From an uncultured Eubacterium sp. (GTDB taxonomy: Bacteria; Bacillota; Clostridia; Lachnospirales; Lachnospiraceae), in assembly GCA_947089855.1 (NCBI GenBank), contig CAMUML010000001.1:157844-221843 (forward strand): 64,000 bases of DNA, written 5' to 3'. The notes under the pieces are model-generated. The model ran no database searches. It was given only the letters and a program-made list of their open reading frames with translations, and had not been told where the DNA came from. Shown piece by piece: positions 1 to 6,877 of the stretch (position 1 is its first letter; every line of letters begins with the position of its first letter). The translations under genes were made by a program, and so were the position numbers.

Positions 1-886
1 TTGTCCACATGATTGTTGCTGTTTTTGCTTTTAATATATTTCTAAAATAATTATTTAGATTTTTTTTCATTTGCTGTATTTCAGGGATGTTTACTTTCTT
101 ATCAAACCACGATGACGATAATCCTGTCCGTTTTTGCTTTATATTTGAATTTAAATTCCCATCGTAAATGTTCATCAGATTTAAATATACCTTTGTGTCT
201 GGTATGTAAAAATCTGATATATGATATTTGCCATTCTCAGCGCATATGCTTTTCTTTTCATATTCGATTTTATACAAGTCAAAATAATTTTTTAATATAC
301 TGGATTCAAACAAATATGTAAGGATATATATTTGTTTGAATAGCGTAAAAACATTCGGGGGATAATGCCATAATAAAAGTGTTTGGTTGATGCAAACAAG
401 GCTTCTGCTCCCTGCTAATATTTTTATTTCATTATATTTAGTGTCATAATTCGCCTTATCTTTATTCCAAACAACAAATCCATCTTCATCAATAGTAATG
501 CAGACGCTATCCATTAATAATGGTACATCATCCTTCTGTACATTATATGGTTCTATCACATTAAGTACCTCATCCAAAATCAATGTATAATGCCCGTTTT
601 TTATATTTTGCCTGCTTTCTTCATCAAACTTTTTGAACAGTGAATGCGTTGACGCTATATCATATTGGCAAGCCAATAATTCATTTATTGAACCTAATTT
701 CCCTTCACCCTTGTTAGTAGGCTGTTTAAAATCCCTGCCGGTATTATCTGCAATTCTTTTTACTTCACTTAAAAATGGTGTTATGTATAAAAAATTCCCA
801 AATGGGTTTCTATTTATATGTTGTATGCTCCAGCTTGTTTTTCCTGATCCCATAATGGAATCAACTACCGTAATTTTGCTAATAAT
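1..886 (-). CDS. P-loop replication ATPase/helicase-like protein, C-terminus beyond window
   Basis: The minus-strand frame is open from about 886 to base 1, giving about 295 visible residues. A Walker A motif (GSGKTSW) lies about 12 residues in, followed by a YITPF segment and a Walker B-like LILDEV. This layout resembles phage and plasmid replication helicases of the DEAD-like type; that assignment is from memory of the family. No ATG lies between the in-frame upstream stop and the Walker A motif. A strong AGGAGG precedes two ATT codons (884-886 and 881-883), so initiation probably uses ATT, coupled to the preceding small ORF whose TAG overlaps it. A frameshift is the alternative. It is the last visible gene of the minus-strand replication/partition operon. 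Confidence 0.7.
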   Translation of the reverse strand, partial: MISKITVVDSIMGSGKTSWSIQHINRNPFGNFLYITPFLSEVKRIADNTGRDFKQPTNKGEGKLGSINELLACQYDIASTHSLFKKFDEESRQNIKNGHYTLILDEVLNVIEPYNVQKDDVPLLMDSVCITIDEDGFVVWNKDKANYDTKYNEIKILAGSRSLVCINQTLLLWHYPPNVFTLFKQIYILTYLFESSILKNYFDLYKIEYEKKSICAENGKYHISDFYIPDTKVYLNLMNIYDGNLNSNIKQKRTGLSSSWFDKKVNIPEIQQMKKNLNNYFRNILKAKTATIMWT

Positions 887-971
887 GCATTCCTCCTACC
901 GCCCTTCTGGCAAATAAATTGTAGTTACTGTATCCCCACATAAATGTAAGATTTTTGTGTCTGTTTGCCAT
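879..971 (-). CDS. small ORF, 30 residues, overlapping the helicase start
   Basis: The ORF begins ATG GCA after a short AAGGA and ends in TAG, one base into an ATT codon that is the likely start of the helicase gene. The product is basic and aromatic (starts MANRHKNLTF, ends GGMHY). It overlaps the 35-residue ORF at 925-1032 in another frame, so at most one of them may be translated. Its main interest is that its stop is positioned for translational coupling to the helicase. No family is recognised. Confidence 0.35.
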   Translation of the reverse strand: MANRHKNLTFMWGYSNYNLFARRAVGGMHY

Positions 972-1032
972 CGTTCCTTGCACCGGCCTTACCAGCGTCA
1001 TTGTTGTAATCAAATTTAAAACCATTTTTCAT
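925..1032 (-). CDS. small ORF, 35 residues
   Basis: ATG follows AAGGGG by nine bases and lies four bases after the stop of the 112-residue gene upstream. The product (starts MKNGFKFDYN) is polar and lysine-rich. The spacing and Shine-Dalgarno sequence favour real translation, but the out-of-frame 30-residue ORF overlaps its 3' half and no family is recognised. Confidence 0.35.
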   Translation of the reverse strand: MKNGFKFDYNNDAGKAGARNDGKQTQKSYIYVGIQ

Positions 1033-1036
1033 GGAT

Positions 1037-1375
1037 CTAATCCCCTTCTTTCATTAATAGTATCTTTTCAATATCTTCTACATTTGCATTGTTATTCACA
1101 CGCAAAATTGCAGTAACAATATCCTCCGAATCCCCGTCCATACGCCCCGTTTCAATTATGTATTGGTTATCCTTATAATCCCGTTCATAATGCCACCCGA
1201 CACAATCCGTAAAGCATCCAGATTCACAAAAAAATTCAAAATTCTCAAGAAATGTATCTGCATCTATGAGACCTATTTTGCATAAATCTTTATGATATAC
1301 TTCTGCTTTTGTGACTGTTAATAGATTGGTTGTGAGTGCTTCATTTATTTGTGCCGTTGTTGTCCTTCGTTCCAT
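1037..1375 (-). CDS. hypothetical protein, 112 residues
   Basis: An intact acidic ORF of 112 residues starting MERRTTTAQI and ending LLMKEGD. It contains four cysteines in its middle third (DLCKIGL, FFCESGCFTDC) but no regularly spaced metal site that I recognise. It lies in a minus-strand run between the partition genes and the replication ATPase, with short spacings on both sides, so it is probably part of the same transcript. Its start has only a weak AGG four bases upstream. The function is unknown. Confidence 0.6.
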   Translation of the reverse strand: MERRTTTAQINEALTTNLLTVTKAEVYHKDLCKIGLIDADTFLENFEFFCESGCFTDCVGWHYERDYKDNQYIIETGRMDGDSEDIVTAILRVNNNANVEDIEKILLMKEGD

Positions 1376-1404
1376 AATCCTATATTCTACCTTCCGTTTT
1401 ATCT

Positions 1405-1602
1405 TTAATCATACATTTGCTTCTCATGAAACATATAATCCGCTAAACCAGCCAATAAAAATCCAAATGCAGAGAAATACTCCGTGTTATTCATAAGATT
1501 GCTGTCTGGTTCTTGGGTTGTGTTTTGTTGTTGATTATTATGTGTGTTGCTTTTGGTTGTGTTTGTCTTATTTGTCTTATCTGTTGAATCTTTATGTGTC
1601 AT
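1405..1602 (-). CDS. hypothetical protein with Thr/Asn/Gln-rich N-terminal half
   Basis: About 65 residues from the ATG at 1602, which follows AAGGAG at a rather long distance of 12 bases. An in-frame GTG at 1659 would add 19 residues but lies inside a 31-bp palindrome, so I prefer the shorter form. The first half is a low-complexity stretch of Thr, Asn, Lys and Gln, probably disordered. The second half (EYFSAFGFLLAGLADYMF) is hydrophobic and may be an amphipathic or membrane helix. It sits in the minus-strand partition/replication run. The family is unknown. Confidence 0.45.
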   Translation of the reverse strand: MTHKDSTDKTNKTNTTKSNTHNNQQQNTTQEPDSNLMNNTEYFSAFGFLLAGLADYMFHEKQMYD

Positions 1603-1636
1603 ATCTAACAATTTCTCCTTTTGTATTTCTGCTGCT

Positions 1637-1667
1637 ATCCATAGGCGGTATATCGCCACCTATGGAT
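1637..1667. repeat. 31-bp near-perfect palindrome
   Basis: ATCCATAGG (1637-1645) is repeated inverted as CCTATGGAT (1659-1667), with a second nested pair GGCG/CGCC inside. No T-run follows on either strand, so it does not look like an intrinsic terminator. It lies directly upstream of the 65-residue ORF and could be a protein-binding site or an mRNA structure that controls its translation. Confidence 0.65.
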
Positions 1668-1971
1668 CCCCTTTATAAATATTTCTTTCTTACATCCTCA
1701 CTGGCCACATTCAAACCTCATGGGCAATATTCTCTTTGAAATTTCTATTATCATTTTAATTCTTCTGCTAATAGTGTTGGTTGTTTTTGACTGCTTCTAT
1801 TGTTTCGTTGGCTGTTGCTTTGTTGTTCATTGTTTTGTTGTTCATGATCCTGTTCTCCTTCTGGTTGGTTATTTGTTTCAAGTAAGGGATAAGATATGCC
1901 CTACCTGTTGGTTGATGTATTTTTGTATTCTGATTTCCTGTTAAGAATCCAGTTCATTAAGCAAGTCTAGG
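1668..1971 (-). other. apparently decaying stretch with short minus-strand ORFs
   Basis: No convincing gene of normal length is present. The minus strand holds a 25-residue ORF at 1768-1845 with a good AAGGAG nine bases upstream (starts MNNKTMNNKA), an 18-residue ORF at 1901-1957, and a 21-residue ORF at 1941-2006. One frame continues past the 1901-1903 TAG as a long Gln/Asn-rich reading frame ending LLAEELK. This suggests an older hydrophilic protein gene now broken by an amber codon. A functional small protein at 1768-1845 cannot be excluded. Confidence 0.4.
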
Positions 1972-2223
1972 CTAACCTGACTGCGTTCTTTTTGGCTTTT
2001 CTTCATTTTGCCTATTTTTGCTCTCTAACAGGCGCTCCCTCAAAGTCATTTCCGATTTATTTCTACTTGCCAATAGCCGTTTTCTCGCTGTCATTGAACT
2101 TTCTTTAGTAATTGTTTTCCATTGTGGAATATGGACTTCATTCAAATATTCAGATAATATTTCTACATCTGACTGCTTTAAACATTCGATACCATTTCTG
2201 TTAACTCGATTGATTCTGACTAT
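1972..2223 (-). pseudogene. truncated duplicate of the HTH C-terminus of the neighbouring gene
   Basis: In a frame different from that of the intact gene ending at 2225, the minus strand reads NGIECLKQSDVEILSEYLN then EVHIPQW. This aligns with NGVDALKKSDMKLLADYLN and AVYIPRW near the C-terminus of the intact protein. The copy lacks the winged-helix N-terminal part and has no start codon. After the homologous stretch it runs on into a basic, arginine-rich tail ending at the TAG at 1972-1974. A tandem duplication followed by truncation is the simplest explanation. A frameshifted fusion that extends the intact protein is the alternative. Confidence 0.6.
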
Positions 2224-2224
2224 C

Positions 2225-2788
2225 TTATAAAAACAGTAAATCCCTTGTAGATTTTTTCTTCTCAGGTTTTAGTTTTTCTACATCATTCCATCGTGGAATG
2301 TAAACCGCATTCAAATAATCAGCTAATAGTTTCATATCCGATTTCTTTAACGCATCCACACCGTTTTTAAATCGTGACAGTTCACTTTCGCTGATTCCAG
2401 CATTGACAGCGACTGCTTTCAGCATCATGCCGCGATCCATAATATCAAGCAGTTTCGTTCTCACCGAGTTATTATCATGTAATATACTATTTCTCTTTAT
2501 GGCATTCTGGTTTATAGTGTCAGGTGCTCCTCCTTCAAGAATCTTCAGCGACTTATCTGCCAGAAAAAATGTATCGGCATGGTTATCAACAATTCCTTTT
2601 TTTATAAATCCCGCTTTGCTCAGTTTATTCAGTTTCCTGTATAACGTCATCCTTACCTCTGACAGATCTTCATTTTCCTCCATAAGTTCTGTAATGGTCA
2701 TGGAATGATACTGGTCTGTACATCCGCCTTTATGTAAACACTTTAAAATGTTATATTCCAGACGATTCAGTTTTAATGCACTGCTCAT
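2225..2788 (-). CDS. winged-helix plus HTH DNA-binding protein of the tubRZ region
   Basis: A 187-residue protein. Residues about 8-80 form a winged-helix-like domain (LNRLEYNILKCLHKGG, then TLYRKLNKLSKAGFI). Residues about 110-165 form a second, lambda-repressor-like HTH (LKAVAVNAGISESELSRF). It lies downstream of the TubZ-like gene on the same strand, 159 bases away. Some type III partition loci of Clostridium and Bacillus elements carry a third gene, tubY, encoding a winged-helix regulator, and the position fits. The sequence link to TubY is my inference, because TubY normally has a coiled coil rather than a second HTH. A role as operon or partition regulator is likely. Confidence 0.75.
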   Translation of the reverse strand: MSSALKLNRLEYNILKCLHKGGCTDQYHSMTITELMEENEDLSEVRMTLYRKLNKLSKAGFIKKGIVDNHADTFFLADKSLKILEGGAPDTINQNAIKRNSILHDNNSVRTKLLDIMDRGMMLKAVAVNAGISESELSRFKNGVDALKKSDMKLLADYLNAVYIPRWNDVEKLKPEKKKSTRDLLFL

Positions 2789-2947
2789 GCAATCTTCTCC
2801 CTAATCTCATTGAATATTAATAGAATCCTTTTAGTAATATCCTGTCATTTTCTTGTAAATTATATTGTATTTTATTTGCAATCAGCATGAACAGACATCC
2901 AGCTGCCTATCCATGTTGATATAATCGCCAAGAAAAGCTTATCATCA

Positions 2948-4129
2948 TCATTTACTGATACGTTTAGCCTTTAACTTTTCTAAAGCTGATATTCCCTTTG
3001 GCCTGTTATCCTGCTTTTTTATTGCTTCGGCAGATGCTTTCCCAAATACATCCGATTCTTTAGGGGTTCTGATTTCTGTGGTAGCTTTCACTGCATTCTG
3101 AATTATATCTGCTCCGCTATCAACACTTTCTGCCATGCTGTCAATCCTTACATACGGCATTGTAAGCCCGCTGAGTATAATTACATTTTCTTCAGATTCG
3201 GAAAGATAGCCATGAAATTCAGTAGGCGCAGTACCTGCTTCTTTCCTGAGATCTTTCATATCAATACCACTGTCTTTTGCAGAAGCAGCCTCCGAAATGC
3301 CAATCACCGATACCACCTTGTCATCGCGCCTTGCAAAGATATTTGTGCTGCTGTTTAGAATTCCAATGATATTTGCCGTATTTCCTTTTATCTTATTAGT
3401 TTTCGTAATGATTGAAAATGATGGTGTTGTCAGACATGCTTCAATTTCCGCCAGATCCATGTTCCCATCTTGGCTTTTATTATTGATACACAATACACCT
3501 GTAAACAGTGATGCAAATGTCTGGTTTATTTTTTGTTTAGTACCTGCATTGTTATCCAGTATGAAAATACTTCCTAACTGCGGCTTCATCTCTTCAATCT
3601 CATAAAATGTTTTCCTTGCATTATCTTTAATTTTTAATGATTCATTATCTGCTGGAAGGACAGCTGTCATGCCAACCCTGTACCCTGATTCTAGCAGTAT
3701 TGCTGCAAGGGGTGGGCTTATTGCCGATCCTGTCCCTCCGCCCAGAGATGTCACAATAAACACAATAGAATCTTCAATGATATATTCTTTTAACTCTTCA
3801 AGAATGCTGTCAATAGATTCTGCCAAATCCTGAACGCCGTTCTCACGGTCACACGCTGCCCCTTTTGAATTATTGATATGTATCTTATGTGGCAGGACTA
3901 CTGATTCCAGATCTTCTGTACTTGTATTTATTCCCACAAAAGAAATATTAGACTTGTCCCCTTCCAATGCCTGTACATCTGCTTGTATTTCTGATACAAT
4001 TCCATTTCCACAGGCACCACATCCAATCAAAGTAATCTTTAACCTTTCATTGATCTTCCTTTTAACAGCCCTTTTAAGTGACTTCTTATCCATTACATCT
4101 CTACTGTCCATTACATTATTCCCATCCAT
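2948..4129 (-). CDS. tubZ: tubulin/FtsZ-family partition GTPase, TubZ-like
   Basis: A 393-residue GTPase. It shows the nucleotide loop GCGACGNG (about residue 37), the tubulin signature GGGTGSA (T4 loop, about residue 130, with Ala where Gly is usual), and a T7-like NMDLAEIE that would complete the active site of the next subunit. It ends in a basic tail (LEKLKAKRISK), as TubZ proteins do where they contact TubR. In known type III partition systems TubZ forms treadmilling filaments that move plasmid or phage DNA. The start overlaps the stop of the TubR-like gene by one base, the usual tubR-tubZ arrangement. Chromosomal FtsZ is unlikely given the divergent signature, the neighbours and the AT-rich mobile context. 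Confidence 0.85.
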   Translation of the reverse strand: MDGNNVMDSRDVMDKKSLKRAVKRKINERLKITLIGCGACGNGIVSEIQADVQALEGDKSNISFVGINTSTEDLESVVLPHKIHINNSKGAACDRENGVQDLAESIDSILEELKEYIIEDSIVFIVTSLGGGTGSAISPPLAAILLESGYRVGMTAVLPADNESLKIKDNARKTFYEIEEMKPQLGSIFILDNNAGTKQKINQTFASLFTGVLCINNKSQDGNMDLAEIEACLTTPSFSIITKTNKIKGNTANIIGILNSSTNIFARRDDKVVSVIGISEAASAKDSGIDMKDLRKEAGTAPTEFHGYLSESEENVIILSGLTMPYVRIDSMAESVDSGADIIQNAVKATTEIRTPKESDVFGKASAEAIKKQDNRPKGISALEKLKAKRISK

Positions 4130-4392
4130 TACTCACTTACCTCCTCTTCCATTTCACGCATCCACGAAATACCCTCTGTAGTGATATAATAACTTTTGGC
4201 ATTTCCATGTAGCAGCCCTTCTGCAATAAACCCTTTTTCAGCCAGCTTCCTGATATTGTTATAAACAGTCCTGCCACACAGCTTGTTACCATTCTGTTCA
4301 AGCGTCTCTTGGATCTGCTTTTGTGTTGCTGCTACAAGCCTGCTTTTTGCACCGCTGGCATATAATAAATTCAAAATGTCATACATATGCAT
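4129..4392 (-). CDS. tubR: TubR-like winged-helix centromere-binding protein
   Basis: An 87-residue protein. A helical N-terminus (QKQIQETLEQNGNKLCGRTVYNNIRKLAEKGFIAEGLL) forms a winged-helix recognition unit, followed by a wing (GNAKSYYITTEG) and an acidic tail. ATG at 4392 follows GGAGGGG by nine bases. It precedes and overlaps the TubZ-like gene. TubR proteins bind repeated sites (tubC) near their own promoter and link the DNA to TubZ filaments. The assignment rests on fold-like pattern, size and gene order, because TubR sequences are poorly conserved. Confidence 0.72.
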   Translation of the reverse strand: MHMYDILNLLYASGAKSRLVAATQKQIQETLEQNGNKLCGRTVYNNIRKLAEKGFIAEGLLHGNAKSYYITTEGISWMREMEEEVSE

Positions 4393-4471
4393 CAATATAT
4401 ACCCCTCCTGTTTCGATGAACAAAATACAAAACATCTTCTGTATTTTGCTGCTGTACTTCTTCTCTTTCAT
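4379..4471 (-). CDS. possible 30-residue leader ORF upstream of tubR
   Basis: ATG at 4471 follows GGAGG by ten bases. The ORF (starts MKEKKYSSKI) ends in TGA at 4379-4381, overlapping the first codons of tubR in another frame. Its 5' half contains the inverted repeat CAAAATACA/TGTATTTTG (4421-4429 and 4440-4448). It may serve translational coupling or attenuation rather than encode a working protein. Confidence 0.3.
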   Translation of the reverse strand: MKEKKYSSKIQKMFCILFIETGGVYIDAYV

Positions 4472-4542
4472 GCTGTGTTATCCTCCATATTAAATTGTCA
4501 TTGTTTGCAGGCAGACTTTCAGCCTGCCATTTGCCAGTTTAT

Positions 4543-4572
4543 TTTATAAATATAATGTGTAAGGAATCTCAA
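4543..4572 (-). promoter_or_regulatory. candidate promoter of tubR-tubZ
   Basis: On the minus strand TTGAGA (4572-4567) and TATAAA (4548-4543) are separated by 18 bases. The region downstream carries GCAGGC/GCCTGC and CAAAATACA/TGTATTTTG inverted repeats before tubR. These could be binding sites for TubR or the neighbouring regulator. The match to consensus is moderate. Confidence 0.4.
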
Positions 4573-4587
4573 TGGCTGAATCGCCAA

Positions 4588-4616
4588 TTGACAAAAAAGA
4601 ATCTCTATGATAAGAT
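4588..4616 (+). promoter_or_regulatory. consensus-like promoter with no downstream gene
   Basis: TTGACA (4588-4593), a 17-base spacer and TAAGAT (4611-4616) form a near-ideal vegetative promoter. It points away from tubR towards a region with no ORF of quality and ends at a hairpin with a T-run about 100 bases later. It is divergent from, and close to, the tubR promoter. Confidence 0.65.
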
Positions 4617-4622
4617 TTGCTT

Positions 4623-4730
4623 GCATATTTATTACAGATGCTGGTTTACCAGACCAGTATCATACATACCATAGAGCCTCCGGTTTTAAGTGTTACCAGC
4701 ACTTTCATTCTCGGAGGTTTCTTTTTATTC
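4623..4730 (+). ncRNA. candidate structured small RNA between tubR and the C1-type regulator
   Basis: A transcript starting about 4623 would contain the hairpin CTGGT-TT-ACCAG. It would then have a nested structure in which AAGTG/CACTT sits inside CCTCCG (4677-4682)/CGGAGG (4712-4717), followed at once by TTTCTTTTT, an intrinsic terminator. No start codon with a ribosome-binding site lies inside. Phage and plasmid control regions commonly encode such short RNAs (replication or immunity control), but no family match is claimed. Confidence 0.5.
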
Positions 4731-4745
4731 TTATACACATATATA

Positions 4746-4774
4746 TTCTGTTTTGCAAACAGAACATTTGTTCT
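4746..4774. promoter_or_regulatory. overlapping palindromes, possible operator
   Basis: TTCTGTTT-TGC-AAACAGAA (4746-4764) overlaps AGAACA-TT-TGTTCT (4761-4774). The two interlocked dyads are typical in size for HTH-repressor operators. They lie in the intergenic region upstream of the C1-type regulator. A further palindrome AAAGTACTTT lies near 4925-4934. Which protein binds is unknown. Confidence 0.35.
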
Positions 4775-4993
4775 ATTAATTATAGTACACTGTATTACTC
4801 CTGCTGTCAAGTATGTAAAACGGATGAAATATCTGACTAATTTTTTGCAAATGTTTTTATATCATATTGTTATTCTGTTTAAATTATCTTTTTATTATTT
4901 ATACATTTCATTTCTTTCTCATGAAAGTACTTTAACATACTAATTTTTACATGTCAAGTATTTTTTAGAATATATAAGTATTTTTTTTACTTG

Positions 4994-5022
4994 TTGACTT
5001 CATATACCGATTTATATATAAT
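4994..5022 (+). promoter_or_regulatory. promoter of the C1-type regulator
   Basis: TTGACT (4994-4999), 17 bases, then TATAAT (5017-5022), about 30 bases before the GTG start at 5053. Two copies of AAGTATTTTTT lie just upstream and the arms AAGTA/TACTT flank the -35 box, possible sites of autoregulation. Confidence 0.65.
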
Positions 5023-5052
5023 TTTAAGCAGAAATTATAATGAGGTGATTAA

Positions 5053-6072
5053 GTGGCTGCTGAAAAAATTATTATAACAGACAGACTTCGGTTAGATATT
5101 ATTGAAAAGCGCAAAAACAGAGGAATTTCATCTTACGAGTTATCGGAACGGGCTGGAAACGGCCATTCAAAATTCTGGTTGCAGAATATAGAAAGCGGAA
5201 AAACAAAAAAAATATCAAAAGATGACCTAATCGCCTTATATATGGCTATGGATGGGGGTTCCGATGAAGAAAGCGTTACTTACGAACTGGAAAATGTTTT
5301 AAATCAAAGCGTAGGGAATACAAGCAGGCAATGGTATGAACTCGTAAACATATCTAATAAGTATTCTGAAATATACGATGAAGATGAATTAATGGACACG
5401 CTGGATGAACTTTTAGAAGAAAATATCATTTATGAAATCCGCAATTCGGTTTTTGGAATGTCTACCAACCAAAAACAGGCTGCTTTGACCGCTTTACAAA
5501 ATTTTTATTACTCATTATATAAAAATTCTGATCTTGCCTTTGCCCTCATAAATATCCCTATCTATGGAGTCAAAGAAATGGATAAAGAGGAACATGATAC
5601 TGCATTAAATGATCTGCTTGCTATCAGTGCGAAATATAATGACCTGGTAATTAAAAATAACAGTCTAGAAACTATAGAGACATGGTTCCAGCGTGATAAA
5701 TATTATGAGGAGATAAATAAACATACAATACAAACTGCTCTTGTCAATTTCAAAAATATCCTTAATGAAATATTAGAGGCCAGCAAAACAGACAACCCGG
5801 ATTTATATGAATTAACATTTAAATTCAATACGGATGTTACGTTTATGATTGAACGCGGACAGCCAAATGTAACTAAACATTACTTAAAATCATTCCGTAT
5901 ATATGATGGTAAAGGTTTTGCCAAACACATTGATGAATGCTATACATGGTTTAGTGGTTTTGATTCTGAATATGGGATAAAAAACCTATACTCTGTAATC
6001 ACGAAAGACCTCCTTAATTCAGTATATGCTTATTTGAATACAGTAGGTGAAATAATGCCTATTTTGAAATAA
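5053..6072 (+). CDS. Cro/C1-type HTH regulator with long C-terminal domain
   Basis: A 339-residue protein. The first about 70 residues are an XRE-type helix-turn-helix (RLRLDIIEKRKNRGISSYEL, then IESGKTKKISKDDLIALY). The remaining about 270 residues are an unrecognised, mostly helical, acidic domain. GTG start at 5053 follows GAGGTG by five bases, and a good promoter lies upstream. It is divergent from the tubRZ operon, as an immunity or lysogeny regulator of a phage-like element would be. No peptidase or metallopeptidase motif of classical CI or ImmA proteins is visible, so the mode of induction is unknown. Confidence 0.82.
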   Translation: MAAEKIIITDRLRLDIIEKRKNRGISSYELSERAGNGHSKFWLQNIESGKTKKISKDDLIALYMAMDGGSDEESVTYELENVLNQSVGNTSRQWYELVNISNKYSEIYDEDELMDTLDELLEENIIYEIRNSVFGMSTNQKQAALTALQNFYYSLYKNSDLAFALINIPIYGVKEMDKEEHDTALNDLLAISAKYNDLVIKNNSLETIETWFQRDKYYEEINKHTIQTALVNFKNILNEILEASKTDNPDLYELTFKFNTDVTFMIERGQPNVTKHYLKSFRIYDGKGFAKHIDECYTWFSGFDSEYGIKNLYSVITKDLLNSVYAYLNTVGEIMPILK

Positions 6073-6153
6073 AAGAGCATCCAATGAAATCGTAGTTTCA
6101 ATTAGTATGTCAAATAGACGGTAAATGCTTCACAAATAAAATAGTTTGCGGGG

Positions 6154-6249
6154 ATGGAATTATTTACTGCAACAGGTGAAGAACAATTTGAAGAATACCA
6201 GGAACTTACAAAGAAATACGAAACAATGTGTAATGAGGACAAAAATTAA
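6154..6249 (+). CDS. small acidic ORF, 31 residues
   Basis: ATG at 6154 directly follows GGGG and encodes a short, highly charged peptide (starts MELFTATGEE, ends ETMCNEDKN). It lies 81 bases after the regulator gene. It could be a small phage-type protein or the remnant of a larger gene. No family is recognised. Confidence 0.35.
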   Translation: MELFTATGEEQFEEYQELTKKYETMCNEDKN

Positions 6250-6554
6250 ATATGTTTTACAAGAGGGTATCAGTAAAATGGTATCCTATTTTAGAAAATA
6301 ATATCAGGGCTTGCTCATTTTTAAAGTTTTGTGGAACAAAACAAAAAGTGTAAAACATATTGGCAATCAAATGTATGACTCATAATCCACCAATTAAAAT
6401 GAAATAGAAAATAAATAGGATGAAATGGATATGAAATATATTATAACGATAATAAAAAAAGGATAAAAGAATTGAGAAAAATATGTTATTCCAAGCCATA
6501 AAAGTGGCTCTGATATTAAAGGTAGCTTCTTATATGCTGTAATCTTCGTGAATC
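6250..6554. other. non-coding AT-rich stretch
   Basis: I see no supported gene. The sequence is very AT-rich, has no ORF with a ribosome-binding site, and ends in the GC-rich hairpin at 6555-6578. It probably holds the untranslated 3' region of the regulator transcript. Confidence 0.5.
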
Positions 6555-6583
6555 GGGCGGCTTATGTGTCTGCCGCCCTTTTC
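6555..6583 (+). terminator. intrinsic terminator of the regulator transcript
   Basis: GGGCGGC (6555-6561), a ten-base loop and GCCGCCC (6572-6578) are followed by TTTTCT on the plus strand. It separates the plus-strand regulator from the minus-strand small gene at 6601. Confidence 0.6.
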
Positions 6584-6600
6584 TGTTGTGTCGGGGCTGT

Positions 6601-6771
6601 TTATTCAGCCCCTTTGTTCTGCTCTGCCAGTTCATCAATCAGTCCGTCAGAGTGTTTGCGGATTTCCTTGTTTAACTCCCTTACTTCCTCGATTGTCTGG
6701 CATTTGTCTGTTGCGGTTGTTATCAGCCATGTGATAAATTGTAACTGCTTGTTTGTTGCCATATCGTCCAT
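6601..6771 (-). CDS. small conserved-looking protein, 56 residues
   Basis: ATG at 6771 follows AAGGAG by five bases, an ideal site. The product (starts MDDMATNKQL, ends AEQNKGAE) is a helical, charged protein with a single Cys. Its promoter (6826-6854) carries a copy of the 12-bp iteron between -35 and -10, so it is very likely controlled by the neighbouring RHH protein. The stop codon lies in a perfect GGGGCTG/CAGCCCC hairpin. The function is unknown. Confidence 0.72.
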   Translation of the reverse strand: MDDMATNKQLQFITWLITTATDKCQTIEEVRELNKEIRKHSDGLIDELAEQNKGAE

Positions 6772-6825
6772 CTGTTCTCCTTTCTCCCTTTCGGGTTATT
6801 GTCCTTTATCTCTTGGACTAATTAT

Positions 6826-6854
6826 ATTATAGTATATGTGCGTAATATTGTCAA
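6826..6854 (-). promoter_or_regulatory. promoter with operator repeat in its spacer
   Basis: On the minus strand TTGACA (6854-6849) and TATAAT (6831-6826) are exactly 17 bases apart. The iteron ATATGTGCGTAA (6834-6845, plus-strand sense) fills the spacer, so a bound protein would block RNA polymerase. Confidence 0.72.
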
Positions 6855-6877
6855 GCGCTTTTTATAAAATATGTGCG

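Noticed and set aside
112-917. Plus-strand frames at 112-321 and 633-917
   Set aside because: They lie opposite the long open minus-strand helicase frame with its Walker motifs, which is clearly the coding strand.
2948-4129. The tubulin-like gene as chromosomal ftsZ
   Set aside because: There is no ftsA or dcw cluster nearby, the T4 signature is divergent, the C-terminal tail is basic rather than FtsA/ZipA-binding, and it is coupled to a small winged-helix gene in AT-rich mobile DNA.
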